Origin: Glossina fuscipes
Taxonomy: Eukaryota > Arthropoda > Insecta > Diptera > Glossinidae
Direction of reading: 5' to 3'
Length of the DNA stretch: 64,000 bases
Assembly (NCBI RefSeq): GCF_014805625.2
Contig: NW_023998422.1
Span: 831,762 to 895,761, forward strand
The notes beneath the pieces are model-generated. The model was not told the DNA's origin. It worked only from the letters and a program-made list of their open reading frames with translations, and did not search any database. This document shows, one piece after another, positions 13,854 to 25,512 of this stretch (the stretch's first letter is position 1; each line of letters opens with the position of its first letter). A program made the position numbers and the translations under genes.

Positions 13854-16713
13854 ATGCCAGCACAAGCAGGGGCAGACAAAGTAAACAATTCTTTGTGGTC
13901 AGAGGAGCGAAATCCAAATAATCGGCATATATTACCGCCAATAGGCGTTGCCGTTGTTTTAATGACACTGTATTTAGCTGTGCAGCAACATTTTGTGAGT
14001 TGTTCCTATCAGTCGAGCAGTAATCTTCCCAGCGAAAACATATGGTCTGACCTGGAAAATGATCTAAAAACGCAACAGCAAAACGGAAATAATCAGAACA
14101 GCATTTTAGCCAGACTATTAGAGTACGAGCATATCTGTAAGGATTTGGAGATCTTTACTAAGAAATTTAAAACCACTACACTTGCGAAGGAAACCGCTTT
14201 AGAAGATAATGAAAATGTCGAAAATATTGAAAAACATGAATGCGTTGGGACCAAAAAAACAAGCCCAGCAAAAAATAAGCGCAGATCGATTGTTCCTGCA
14301 AATAAATCAACAAAATACAAATTTCCGGTTAATACAAAGAAACGGCATGAAAGTAAAAATAAGAACTCAACAGCTGAACCCATAATCTATATGTTCGCTT
14401 TGGTTTTTATATATTTATTGCTGAAGGCGGCTTCTGATATTAATCAACACTATAAAACGGTAAATACAAGATGCTGTACAAAAACTTGAATAACAAGATA
14501 ATTACTCTACTTACAGCAAAATAAAAACGATAAACGTTTGAGACGATGTTCCTTGCAATCGTACGCCCAAAGTCGCCGGTCGACAGCGGATCGTCGTGCT
14601 TCAAAAGGTATTACGGTATTTCAATCCAAGTCTGTTTTAACCTAAGCTTTGTTAATCTATGCCAATTAAACTTTTAACTACTGGTTTCTAAATGTCAATG
14701 CATTCCTTTTCTAGGTTTCCTTTTATTTTCGACTGATTTTTTTTTTTGAAAAATACAATGTTTATGTGTATATATGAATTAAGAAAGAAGAAAATAAACT
14801 CTTTTTTAAAGTAAATTATTATCCATTGCAATATTTGTGAGGTTGTATTTTTTAGAAAAAGAAAGATTTATTATAACTGTCTTAACAAACCTCGCAAAGC
14901 ACTACCAAGAGTGTTACCTTTTCACGCACATTTTTATACATATGTTTGCCTGGCTGAATAGAAATTTCGATTTGTTTCCTTTGCTCTTTTCCTTCCATAT
15001 TGGGCAAGGAAAGGTCTTCGCACTTTTTATTTAGCAACTCTATACATCTAATCAAAATTTACTAATCTTTATAGATAAAGTTAAACCAGATATTAGATTT
15101 AAATTCAAAATTTAAACCCTATATTAAATGAATTTATATGGGAACAAAGATGAAATTCTAATATTTCATGTGAACTTGTATATAAAGCTGACAGCAAACC
15201 GTCAATATCAATGTCTTACAAATTAACAAAAAATTGAGAATTTCTCAATACACTGAATAATTTTCTTTTATATGTGGATTACGGCTTTCTCAAATTCAAA
15301 TCAAATTTAGTGGAACTAATGTCACACTTCTATAGACTGCAATCTAATTTACGATTTTGTTTACACTTTTTTAAGCAAATTTAAATCTATTTGTATTTGT
15401 CTAATTACGTGTATCTTTACATTTTTATATCCATCACCGAAGGACGGGGGGTTTGCTCATTTCGTCAAAATGTTTGCAAAGCCCAGAAGGAAGCTTCGGA
15501 GAGCCCACAAAGCATATGTACTCTAGATCAGCACCAAACTCTGAATCCTTGTAAGCATGACCGCCTGTCCGTCTCTGTAAAGTCTGTTGTAAACATTTTC
15601 GTGGCCGCAAAAATGACTTCGAATTTGGCAGGAACATTGAAAGTTCTTGCATGCGGGTTGGCATTGAAAATGGGCCAAATCAATCAAGGGGCACCTTGAC
15701 CTTTATAAAGTGCGGGAAAAAATTTCAAAAACCCCATAAAGTGTACAAATTCTTGGCCAGTTTCAAATTTGCAATGTAACTAAACATATCCGTCTGTTTG
15801 TCTATGCATCTGTGGTAAATATTCTCCTGTGAGCGAATACGAAAATATCGCCTAAAAATTTGTAATAGAATTTGAACACGCCTACAACTAGGCCTAAATG
15901 CCTATGTTTTTATTTTGAAAATAGAAAAAATGGGCCACGCCCATTCCATATTATAGAGCGTGAAAATTTACTTCTTTTAGTCTTTTTGGCTTTTTAAAGA
16001 TAACGGTGACGGGTATAAAAGATTCGGTCATAACCGAATATAATTTTCTTACTTGTTATATTTTGATAATAATTTTATAATATATTTGTCGCAAGTTATG
16101 AAATAAAAAAAATGCTTTAAAATTCTAAACCTGCATTTGTTTTGCGTTTTTTATATGTGTGTAATCGATATATACATATATATATTTGTATGCATACACA
16201 TATACCTACTAAATCATCATACTTACTTTTGATAATTCATTCATTAAACTAAAAACATCGTAATGAGGAATAAAGAAATGTACCATTCACGATTGGCGTC
16301 CGCCCGTTCCCTATCGGCTGACCATTATCAATTTGGAGAACGTTTGTTCACGGTTACACACATGACTGCATCAGCGTTAAACGATTCGAGTGAGAAACGA
16401 CAGCCAATCGTATCTGATAGTACTTTACCAAAAAATTGGCAAATTTTGAAGCAAAGTATCAAAAGCGACAGGTTTGCTGTGACGAAACGCACAGGTATAT
16501 TTATTATGAAAATCAATTCTTGCCATGAACTGTTGTTATGTTTTAGAAATGCCACATTCGGAGACAGGGCCAGTTGGTTTGGCGTTCCAAATGCAAAAGA
16601 TCACCTCTTCCGCACAGGCTATTACAAGTTTGTCCATTTCCAGGCGACCATCTGTTATTGATTCGCTTGAATTGAACGAATCTAAACGACGTGTACGCAT
16701 GATTCGTCATTAA
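13854..16713 (+). CDS. Unrecognised protein with two membrane segments
   Basis: Four exons join in phase: 13854-14459, 14517-14607, 16276-16494, 16547-16713, giving 360 residues. Hydrophobic segments lie near residues 25-45 (LPPIGVAVVLMTLYLAV) and 173-191 (IIYMFALVFIYLLLKAA). Between them is an acidic then Lys-rich linker containing KNKRRSIVPANKSTKYKF. The C-terminal part is basic and Ser-rich (RRSTADRRASKEMYHSRLASARSLSADHYQF; ending SKRRVRMIRH). The ATG at 13854 has an AAAATG context. The phase match across all three introns strongly supports a real gene. I cannot name it. Two widely spaced membrane helices with a charged linker suggest an ER or other endomembrane protein, but this is inference. 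Intron 2 (1.67 kb) holds a family A repeat. Confidence 0.72.
15390..16058 (+). repeat. Dispersed repeat family A, copy A1
   Basis: It lies in intron 2 of the 360-aa protein gene. The left part has the GAAGCTTC...GAGAGCCC block and the GACCGCCTGTCCGTCTCT block shared with other copies. The right end has a hairpin (ATTCGGT...ACCGAAT, 16022-16039) followed by TTTTCTTACTTGTT. Other copies are at 17523-18490, 47950-48662, 52924-53480 and, decayed, near 62.9 and 63.5-63.9 kb. It has no coding capacity. Confidence 0.6.
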
Positions 16714-17522
16714 TTTAAAATTAAGAAATATTCTGACGAAAATCAATGTATAAGAGGGATGGCGACCAATAATGAGATTTTTCTGACTACATAAACAATA
16801 ATATTTTCATGGGAGATATTAAGAGCAATTTATTCCAGCCATTGTTCTCTAAAAATTGGATCTGTCATTTCAAAAATTTTCCTCCTTCTTTATTCTCTTA
16901 TTCAAAAAGAGCTTGTACCGATTATTCGAAAGATTATATCGAGTACGGGAACATTTCCATTTGGAAAACTTTTCTTCCTCTTCCTTTTCACTTCCAAAAT
17001 TTACATATCGAAGGCATAATACAAATTTTTAAATCATATATTTTCGTATATATTGGTAACCGATATATATTTACGTCAGATATTTTATTATCGAAACAAT
17101 TAACCTTGAACGGGCCGGATGTCAAGGCTCCGAACATATGCTTACATACAAGTAATTAGCATTATTGTGTAGCGAGTAAAAACTTTCTTGTTACTTGTCA
17201 AAGTCATTTTAATTAATTAATATTTAGGTTCTTTTACATTTATGGGCAAAATAAGAATTAGTATAAAAGGAGTAAAAGCTCCTGCTACCTCCCCAAGAGA
17301 GATGAGAAAGGAAGGAAGAAAATAATGTATTCATAGCAAAATTCGATTTTAACATAACATTTCTAGTTTACAATGGCTGAATGGGACTGCCTGTCACATT
17401 AAAAAATGCCAAAATTTTATCTCTCACCTTGTTTATGCGTTTTACTGCCATATATACTTTAAGTTTTCTTAGAATCTAAAATTCATTATAATAAGGGAAA
17501 AGAAAGTATAAATGTATATTTT

Positions 17523-18490
17523 AACAAGTAAGAAAGTTATATTCGGCAGGGGCCGAATCTCGCATATCCACCACAATACTCTTCTCCCTCTCCAACTTCT
17601 CTTATTTGATAACCATTTTAAGAAAAAAATTAAATCACCCGATCGCGGAGAATTATAATTGCATGCAATTAAGCCATATATGCTTACCCCAAGAAATACT
17701 TTTAATCCTAAATACCCCAAGACCTTATGTATTAAACTTTCATCATAATTAAGATTATAGCTAACACACTTTATCGCATTCTACTCTTCAATTTCTTTCA
17801 TTTGATAGCTATATCGAATAGATTTAGTAGGATTAAGTTGTGACGTGTGCTTCAATTAATTTGGAACTAACGCGTTTAGCTTTTCGCATTCTACTCTCCA
17901 AGTTCTTTTATTTGAGACCCATATCGCTGGTATTATTAAACAAAAATTAATCGCTGTGTGTATCACACTCATTTTAGAATTAACCCATTTTTAGGCAGAT
18001 AATATAACTTCATTTGAAGAATGTCCCAGAAGAGTTTTAAACATTCTATCCCGTTTGCCTTATGATAAATAAGCATAAAAACTCAAAAAAGTGAAAAAAA
18101 TGAAATTTGTAATCACTTGTAACCTTGTGCGGGCGTGGCCGATTGGTTCCATTTTCGGACTTAAAGAGTAGACTGTTTCGTAAAGTAAATGTGGAAATTA
18201 TTAGCCTCTTAAATTACAGATTTTTGTTAAGAAAAACCGCGTTATGTCCAGTTAACGTTCCATTGCGGTCCTCTTTTCTAATCAATCTGGCCCATTTTCA
18301 ATACCAACTTGCGTGCAAAAATTTGCAATATTTTTACCGCATTTGAAGTCGATGTCTTCATTTTTGCGACGAGCACAGTGCCAACCAAACACCACACAGA
18401 CGGACAGACGTGATGTAATCAATTCACAATTTCCCGCTAATAAAGAATATATGTACTGCATAGGGTCTCTGAAGCTTCCTTTTGGAGAAA
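17523..18490 (-). repeat. Dispersed repeat family A, copy A2
   Basis: Reverse-oriented copy. The left end reads AACAAGTAAGAAAGTTAT, then the hairpin ATTCGGC...GCCGAAT (17541-17558). The body carries the CATTTTTGCG...ACAGACGGACAGACG block, and the right end has AGGGTCTCTGAAGCTTCC. It is one of the longest copies here, at nearly 1 kb. Confidence 0.6.
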
Positions 18491-18838
18491 AAAAATTCAC
18501 CTAAAATATATCACTAATTAAAGTGAAAATATTGCCAAACTACTTAATACCTTCCAACTTACTAATGCGCTATTCGTTAGCAAACCATTGAGGCCATGAG
18601 AAATAGGAAAAATGAGGGAGAAAATTTGGAGATTTACTTAAAAAATCTGAACAGGATCTGAACAGAATAAAACAAAAAAACAAACATATCTTTTAGTTAT
18701 ATAAACCAGCCATAGTTTTTTTTTATTATTATTTGTTTTATGAAAAAAAAAAAAAAAACACCAACAGGTATAGAAATATTACAAAAACAAAGCAATTGTT
18801 GCTATCCTCCGAATGTCAACCAAGGCAACATTATTTAA

Positions 18839-19151
18839 CCCTTTAGCCTATAACCACTGACAAGTCGGACTCGCGGTAAAGAAACTATATAATAACAGAA
18901 AAGGCACGGGTTCGGCTTTTGGTAATGTATTTATGTATGTAATGTAATGTATTAAAATTATTATTTACTCCCGAACATGATTTATTATTTCACTAAACCT
19001 TCTGTTTCACCGAAATATATGCATGTCATGCAAAGCATAGATTTTGCGCCAGTTCGAGTGCACGGCCTAATAGCTGGATAGCGTGGCGCTCGACTAATCT
19101 TTTTCTTTACCATGGCTCGCGCAATCGGCAAACACTGTGTAGGTCAAAGGG
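18839..19151. mobile_element. piggyBac-type MITE (313 bp) with TTAA borders
   Basis: The element begins CCCTTT right after a TTAA (18835-18838) and ends AAAGGG right before a TTAA (19152-19155). The two ends form imperfect inverted repeats of about 50 bases: CCCTTT-CCTA-TG-CGA-GCG-GTAAAGAAA can be followed on both. TTAA target duplication plus CCC...GGG termini is the hallmark of the piggyBac superfamily. The interior has no transposase, so it is a non-autonomous derivative. Confidence 0.75.
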
Positions 19152-20184
19152 TTAAAACGCCTCCAGGTAGTTTGAGAAATCCTATTGCACATAATAAGTC
19201 TAATACAACGCGATATGTACGGATATGTAGGCATAAATGAAATGAATGCCTCCCGAACATTTACATATGACCTGCACAAGAGTCTATTAAAATACTCGTG
19301 TGTTTTGTAATTGCCACACCATACAAATATTGATGTCAACATTGCCTTTACTAGTTAAAACATGAAATAAAATTTATTGTAATTTTTTTTTATTTATTGT
19401 TAAACTTAAAAAATGTTTAAAAATGTTATGATGGTTTTTTTTGTGTACGATACGAATGCCATCTGGCTTTGGCGAGCGTGTTGTTGTTGTTGTCAAATCT
19501 TAATATTTACCAATCTTATGTGTTAATGTATAGGTGTATATATTTGCTATTTACATTATATGTGCTTTTTATTATGATATTTTATAATTTAATGTTTTTT
19601 TTTTTTCTTAATAATTATTAAATATATATTAATAAGTAAATTCTAAAAATCAATCAATAATAATTGTTTGTGCTGTAGGATTGATTAATTAATTAAACGC
19701 ATATATAATATAATTAATTATGAAAAGCATTTAATGAATTTATCTGTTCGTATGTATGTGTCTTAAATACATTTAAATTTTAATTAATTTACATATTAAA
19801 CTACATAAAAATACATTTTTATACGCGTTTATATAATTACATATCTTTCTTCGTTAATAGAAAAAAAAAAGTAAAAAAAAATTGCTCTTCTTCGACTTGA
19901 GGCAAGAATCTAAAAAGTTTATTTTACTGCATTTCGACTTTACTGGTGTTCACCCTGGTGTTAGAGACGGCGAGAAAAACTTTATAATCTTTTGGGAACA
20001 AAGTAAAAATTTCATTTACAATATTTTATGTTTTTTGACTGTACTGTAGAACAACATACAATTCTTTTTATTTTTATTATATTAGGCATTTGTAAAAGTT
20101 TTGATCACTTCTTCACGCGAAAAACGCACTCATTGTAGAAATTTTGCTACAATATATACTAAGCAATATAGTTACCATCATTTT

Positions 20185-20628
20185 CTACAACATTTCCGGC
20201 AACGTGACGTTATCATGCCGAAAGAAAGAACTTATATTGATTTGGCAGCGATCCACCCATCGAACCCCATTTTCGTACTTCCCCCGCTTGCCAGCCAAGC
20301 CACCAATGGACCAATCTAAACAAGGTATCACGTTTGGTGAGTGCTTTAATATTTCTGGTAAGTACGCTAGGTGTGGCGGAATTTCTCTTTCGAGCTGCAT
20401 CAATGTATCCTGGGCAACTCTTGCATCAAATGGCCAAAAAATGGCATTTTCGCGTGCATTCGCGTCACCACTTTTAAACCATTGAAACCAAAACTGAAAG
20501 TTGAAATATGATGGATCAGCATCATCATAAACCTTTGTACGTGTTTGGTGGACTGATTTCTTCAAATGAAGAATAAAAGTTTTGAAATTGGAAGAAGAGG
20601 AATTTTGAATGTTCCATGTTACGTACAA
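20185..20628 (-). pseudogene. Mariner-like transposase relic, internally deleted
   Basis: A minus-strand open frame of about 147 codons joins two parts of a mariner transposase. The first resembles the helix-turn-helix (KVYDDADPSYFNFQFWFQWF then KSGD). The second resembles the C-terminal catalytic end (ARVAQDTLMQLEREI, then HSPNVIPCLDW, then WVD and SSFF spacing up to LPEM). The catalytic core between them is missing. In mariners the last catalytic Asp sits in a PYSPDLAPSD-type block; here that block is degenerate. Related relics lie near 12.7 and 37.4-38.3 kb. Confidence 0.6.
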
Positions 20629-21174
20629 TGGTATTTCTCATTTCTTCATCATTTTTAGCAGTAAAAGTCGCTGATCAAAATTTTTGCAAACACTTAATAA
20701 TATTTTTCGTTTTGTTTCCTTATCAAACATTTTCATGCTTCCTATGGATATCCATAGAGGAACATTTTTTAATAACAAGCAAATGCAATTCCAAATGCAT
20801 TTTCGTTAGAGAGTAGTCGATATTGGTAACCTTCTCTTTACTGACTGTGAAACGAACAGAAATGTGCGAAAAAGGCAGTGAAATGAAAAAGAAAAGCTGC
20901 GCATTGATCAAAAACGAATCAATAACACAAACAATGTTACTTGATTTAAAAAAAAAAATTGCTTATAAAATGCGTTAATTTCAAATTTTCTAATTGAGTA
21001 AAGATAATTGCTATAATAGATGTCAGACGGAGTTGATCAAGTCGACAGAGAACTCGATTAAAAATATACACGGTTTGGTGAATCCGGCATGGACACCTGT
21101 TAGCGTACAAAGAGCGTTCTATTCCTACTTGAAAGCACACATTTCTCAATTTCAATAATTCGGAAAACCAATTA

Positions 21175-21180
21175 TTTATT
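21175..21180 (-). terminator. Poly(A) signal of lines
   Basis: TTTATT reads AATAAA on the minus strand, about 17 bases past the lines stop codon. Confidence 0.45.
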
Positions 21181-21196
21181 ACGCACGTTATTGTGT

Positions 21197-23884
21197 TTAA
21201 CTCAGCTCGTTACCTTGATATAGATCTTCGCAATTTTCTAGTAGTCGTAGTACCGGCGATATATCATATGGGTATAATTGTCGTGAAACTAACCGTGATA
21301 TTTGTAATCTTAAGCGTATCAATGCGTCCATAGCTTCGTCTAACATATTGGAGCCTAGAGCGTCACAGCTACGTACAAACATAGGCCAATTAGCTCGGAT
21401 GTACTTAAGAAATCTTAATAAGTAGAGCAAAAAACAAGTTTCATTGCTGACCAATAAGTCCAATAATAAATCAGAGCTATTCGAAACCATTTTAAGGAAC
21501 TCCAGGAAAGTATAGACGGGATTAAGCATTGAATCCAACGCGGGAAACGTAATGGTCACATCTAACGTGCATACCATTGCCTCAATTAAGTGATCATCTT
21601 GATCATCAAATAAATGAATCAAGATTTTACTAAAGTGACACTCGGGATGAAATTCGAGCGTATGCTTTATAAATGATTCGAGCTTAATTAAAACCGCCCG
21701 TATGGAATTCTCTATTAGCACCATTTCTTGAAGAGCTGCATAATCCGTCGTATCAATGGATGAATCTGACGAGTCACTGCGTATGGCTTTCACTGTGACA
21801 GCTATAGATTTCAATACGAGTAAAACCATTTTTTGAAGTAATGTTTTATCCATTTCTATGACGTCACCAGCACTTAATACACTAGATGTGGCATCACATG
21901 AATAGTGCCGCTGCAGAGTACCGTTTTCGTAAATAATAGGCTTTCTTTTGAAACCGATGAACCCAACAACATTTTCAGGATGACGTCGCGGCAACGATTC
22001 GAGTATAGGGGAGTCCTTAACATGCGTTACAATTTGACGCGCCAGCACACATGTCTCATCAGGTAACATGTCCTGCAAAGCCAATGTCGATCCATAACAT
22101 AGAGCCTCATTAAATAGACACAATATTTGCTTATACACTGTACAAGAAAGATTCTGATTGAGCAGCATCTCAAATTTATCGAGTTGAGCGTAGAAGGGCA
22201 ACGTCTCTACAATAGACAAATTCGCCTTTACCGATATTATATTTTCCCATAATTGTAGAAAATTTAAAATGCAATGTTCGGCATTTTCGATATCCAAATG
22301 ACTTTCAATGAGAATTGACATATTCTTAACCAAAGCGGGCCATTTGTTTTCCAAAATTTTGATAGTAATGCATTTGAGATGAGTGGTATCGAAACTTTCC
22401 GAATCAGTAAGCGTAATCAAGTGGCAGCCTGACAAGGCGGCGGAAGGGAATGCACACTGAGATCCCATGTCCCCATACAAAGTAGCAGTGTTGTGGTATG
22501 CATTATACGATGTTGAAGTTTCTGGGCTCTCCCGTGAGCTATTATCCACCAAACTATCTGAAGAACGATAGTGCACGGCGAAATAATTCCTTTCCAGGGT
22601 TGGTTGTTGTGTTTGAAAATGCAAATAGCCATGATGGGAATTTAAAAACACGTCTGCACTTCTATTTGCAGCAGCGTTTGAACTACTTGCTTCCATATTA
22701 ATATGCGTATCCACAATCTCATCTTCTAAAGGATGCAAATCGATATCTTTCCATTCGACAATTCGTTTAATAATTTCCAGGCTAAAGTGCACCTTTTGTA
22801 CCGCCATATAATCGAGACGATCGAAATTAAATAAATTGTCCACAAGTTTTTTTAACCAATCATCGTCCATATCTTGCTTGGCTATAACCAAAAACGAAGC
22901 CAATACTCGACTGGCAAGAAATTGTACATAGGGATTCCGATAGCCAGCTAGCACAATTATTTCATCTATAAGATGATGATCGTTACGTATTAAAGCATCG
23001 CAAACGTCCATAATGCGTGCACAAATAAATCCTTTCGAGTTTTGTTTCAAATAAATGTCAAATAGTAACTGCAGATTCGAGAGAAACTGCAGTAATTTGT
23101 TCGTCGGCCATTCGTTCAAATTCGCTATACGTTTCTGGCCGTTTGCGTCGAGTGAATAGTGCGATTGAAAAGGTTTTCGTAACATGCGTTCCGAAACACC
23201 GCATAAGCATTGTTTCGTCAGAGATTCTTCAAACTCTCGCATATCTTGAGCAGCGCTCAATTCGTCCAATTGTGTGGCGGTCGCATTTCCGGCGTCGACC
23301 GTGCAACGGAATTTATTATTTGCGCCATTAACAGGCGTTGAAAGTGTTAACAAATCTGGCAAGCCGACGCGATCAACTTCATCAGAGGCGAATTCTGCCG
23401 GACTGCAAATCCCATTATTACTACGTGCTACTTCAAGCTCCACATGTAAATGTTCATGTGGCGGTTGTTTACTTGTTACGGATCCTATTAAATTCTGTGC
23501 ATTTAGTAGTTGTGTTAGAGATGTTGTTCGCGAGCTGGATGGTGTGATTGTAGGCGAGTTATTAGACGAAGTAGGTGCAGATATTGAATGCGACGATGAG
23601 GAAAGCGACGAACAAAGCGGCGGCATTGGATCACCGGTATCCACAATATCAGGCGGTGGAGATGAATTGAATTGGCCATTGATTATTACCGTCGGGGTCA
23701 AACAATTTTTCAGATTTTTTCCATTATATGCTTTAGTTTTTTCAATTTTTTGCCTTTTGGTCTGTGGTTGCTCAATGCTAATATTGTTGTTATTGTGGTT
23801 ACTGTTAATAGACAACACCATCGCATTGGAATAGCTTAAATCTACACGTTGTTGCGTTTGATCTTTTTGCTGTTGCGAAGACAT
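21197..23884 (-). CDS. lin: Protein lines (segment polarity / epithelial patterning regulator)
   Basis: One uninterrupted minus-strand frame encodes 895 residues from the ATG at 23884 (MSSQQQKDQTQQ; AACATG context). The frame continues 20 codons further upstream but without an ATG. The N-terminal ~230 residues are low-complexity (Asn, Ser/Thr and Pro-rich). The rest is helical and conserved: NEWPTNKLLQFLSNLQLLFDIYL, then FICARIMDVCDALIRND, NPYVQFLASRVLASFLV, and the C-terminal Lines domain with FLLYLLRFLKYIRANWP and RLRLQISRLV near the end. In Drosophila, Lines acts in Wingless-dependent epidermal patterning and hindgut and gonad development, shuttling between nucleus and cytoplasm. Length compares with about 860 residues in Drosophila. 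The single-exon coding structure fits. An AATAAA lies just past the stop. Confidence 0.92.
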   Translation of the reverse strand: MSSQQQKDQTQQRVDLSYSNAMVLSINSNHNNNNISIEQPQTKRQKIEKTKAYNGKNLKNCLTPTVIINGQFNSSPPPDIVDTGDPMPPLCSSLSSSSHSISAPTSSNNSPTITPSSSRTTSLTQLLNAQNLIGSVTSKQPPHEHLHVELEVARSNNGICSPAEFASDEVDRVGLPDLLTLSTPVNGANNKFRCTVDAGNATATQLDELSAAQDMREFEESLTKQCLCGVSERMLRKPFQSHYSLDANGQKRIANLNEWPTNKLLQFLSNLQLLFDIYLKQNSKGFICARIMDVCDALIRNDHHLIDEIIVLAGYRNPYVQFLASRVLASFLVIAKQDMDDDWLKKLVDNLFNFDRLDYMAVQKVHFSLEIIKRIVEWKDIDLHPLEDEIVDTHINMEASSSNAAANRSADVFLNSHHGYLHFQTQQPTLERNYFAVHYRSSDSLVDNSSRESPETSTSYNAYHNTATLYGDMGSQCAFPSAALSGCHLITLTDSESFDTTHLKCITIKILENKWPALVKNMSILIESHLDIENAEHCILNFLQLWENIISVKANLSIVETLPFYAQLDKFEMLLNQNLSCTVYKQILCLFNEALCYGSTLALQDMLPDETCVLARQIVTHVKDSPILESLPRRHPENVVGFIGFKRKPIIYENGTLQRHYSCDATSSVLSAGDVIEMDKTLLQKMVLLVLKSIAVTVKAIRSDSSDSSIDTTDYAALQEMVLIENSIRAVLIKLESFIKHTLEFHPECHFSKILIHLFDDQDDHLIEAMVCTLDVTITFPALDSMLNPVYTFLEFLKMVSNSSDLLLDLLVSNETCFLLYLLRFLKYIRANWPMFVRSCDALGSNMLDEAMDALIRLRLQISRLVSRQLYPYDISPVLRLLENCEDLYQGNELS

Positions 23885-24744
23885 GTTATAACAACGATGC
23901 CGTAAAAGAAAGTTAAAAATTATATTGACTGCTTCGGTTCGCAAATTCGTATTTAAGTTATTAACATCCTACATATATATATATATATAGGTTTAACTGG
24001 AATGTAAAGGAAAAAAAACGAGCAATTTAACATTATATTCAAATTTGTGTTCAGCGGCAATATGTAATGCTAAGGTGGATAAGGGCTACCAAATACGCAT
24101 CTACAAGGTTACGTGTGCACTTTAACTCTAGTAACCGTACAGTAGTGCAAGCAACAGTATATACACTTTGTTTTTTTTTTTTTTTTGACAAAAACTTTTC
24201 ATTTTTAACTTTTATAAATTTATAAAACGCGCTATTTACCTTTTCCTTGAGGCAAGTTTTGTTTTTAATTCTTCCTGTCTTTCAAAATAACAATTGCTCT
24301 TATTTACAGTCGCACGAATTCAATTTGGACCGTTGACGTAAAAACTTATCGTTTATGTATTTTTATTTAATATCTTAAATTACTATTTAGCAAAAATTCT
24401 CAACGAATTTACTGATTTTAACATGAATTTGAGAATTTTCATCATTTGATTTTTTTAACTTCTTAATTACACATACGCGTCGCCATCTTACTTTTGCTTT
24501 TTCTCTCATTACACAATGTCATTTTTCTTTGATTATCGTTTCATTCACTCTTTCGTAAACAAATATTAAAAGATTTAAAAGATTGAACAAAACACAATGA
24601 GGCTTTAATTATATTCCCACGTCTATTGGACATATTAAAGGCTATTGGCTTACACAAAATTAAGCTTCGCTTATATTCCAACAATTTAAGCAATTGACAC
24701 AATAAAAGCCGTGCTTGCTCGGCTTAACATCTCATTTTATAAGA

Positions 24745-25030
24745 AGACGTTCGAAAAAGTGAATCGATCCAAACTAATTTTATTAGCGTTCGTCCGTGGG
24801 TCGAAACATGTTAGTGTACCAAATTTCATCCAAATATCTCAGAAATTGTGATCTGTAGCTTAAACACAAATTTACATACACAGAAATTTACATACAGAAA
24901 TCGGACGGGCAGACAGGCTTAAAATCATTTCTTGAATCGATCTGCATAATAAAAGTTACGTCTACCTTCAGTCCTTCTGCGTGTTACAAACTTAAGATAT
25001 CCTATACCACAAATGTTGTAGGGTAAAAAT
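24745..25030 (+). repeat. Dispersed repeat family B, copy 1
   Basis: It shares with copies near 45.6-45.96 kb and 52.55-52.75 kb the blocks TACCAAATTTCATC, AAATATCTCA, TTGTGAT, ACGGGCAGACAG, CTTCAGTCCTTCTG and a TGTAGGGTA terminal block. It has no coding capacity. Confidence 0.55.
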
Positions 25031-25512
25031 ATATGCTAAAACCCTTTTTAGGAAGTTTTTATGAAACAATTTTTAATGAATTTCTGATGATTTGAGTGTC
25101 AAGTGAACAAAAGCAAAATTTCTGAGGCAATCAAAAGATTCATGGACATATTACAATTACTTGCAACGCCAAAATTGTCCAAAAAACGCGAGTTTTTAAC
25201 TTACATTCACTTTAAACATATTAGGGGAACGTTGATGAATACGAAGAGAAGATTCGCTAAAGCATGCACCGAGGGGATTTCAATGAAAAATTGAACTTCG
25301 GGAAGTAAGCTCAATTCCGGTTAATGCAATTAGCATTTTAGAAAATAAATAATAAAGACATACGTTGCAAGTCATTTGATAACTGATTTAGAAGTTTGTG
25401 ACAAAGGTTGTAGCAAACATGGCTCTGATAAGAGCACAGTAAGCAACTTGCATGGCAAGACCATAATTATTTTCGTCGAGAACATCTGCTTTTTTTTTGG
25501 CCATAATTAACA

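Larger units (their letters stand above)
16714..21196. other. Intergenic stretch with several repeats
   Basis: No gene is seen between the 360-aa protein gene and lines. The region holds family A copy A2, a piggyBac-type MITE, a mariner relic, and AT-rich DNA from about 19360 to 20100. The last 200 bases before 21196 contain the lines poly(A) signal. Confidence 0.55.

Noticed and set aside
13854..14459. Assigning the 360-aa protein to RIC-3
   Set aside because: The two-helix layout is reminiscent, but I see no convincing sequence motif, so I leave it unnamed.
23274..23834. Long plus-strand open frame (186 codons) opposite lines
   Set aside because: It is a shadow of the lines coding sequence; its low-complexity Ser/Cys/Leu content mirrors Asn/Ser-rich repeats on the real strand.
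23885..23944. Twenty extra N-terminal codons for lines
   Set aside because: The upstream extension begins with TTG, not ATG. The ATG at 23884 has a good context and gives a sensible N-terminus.
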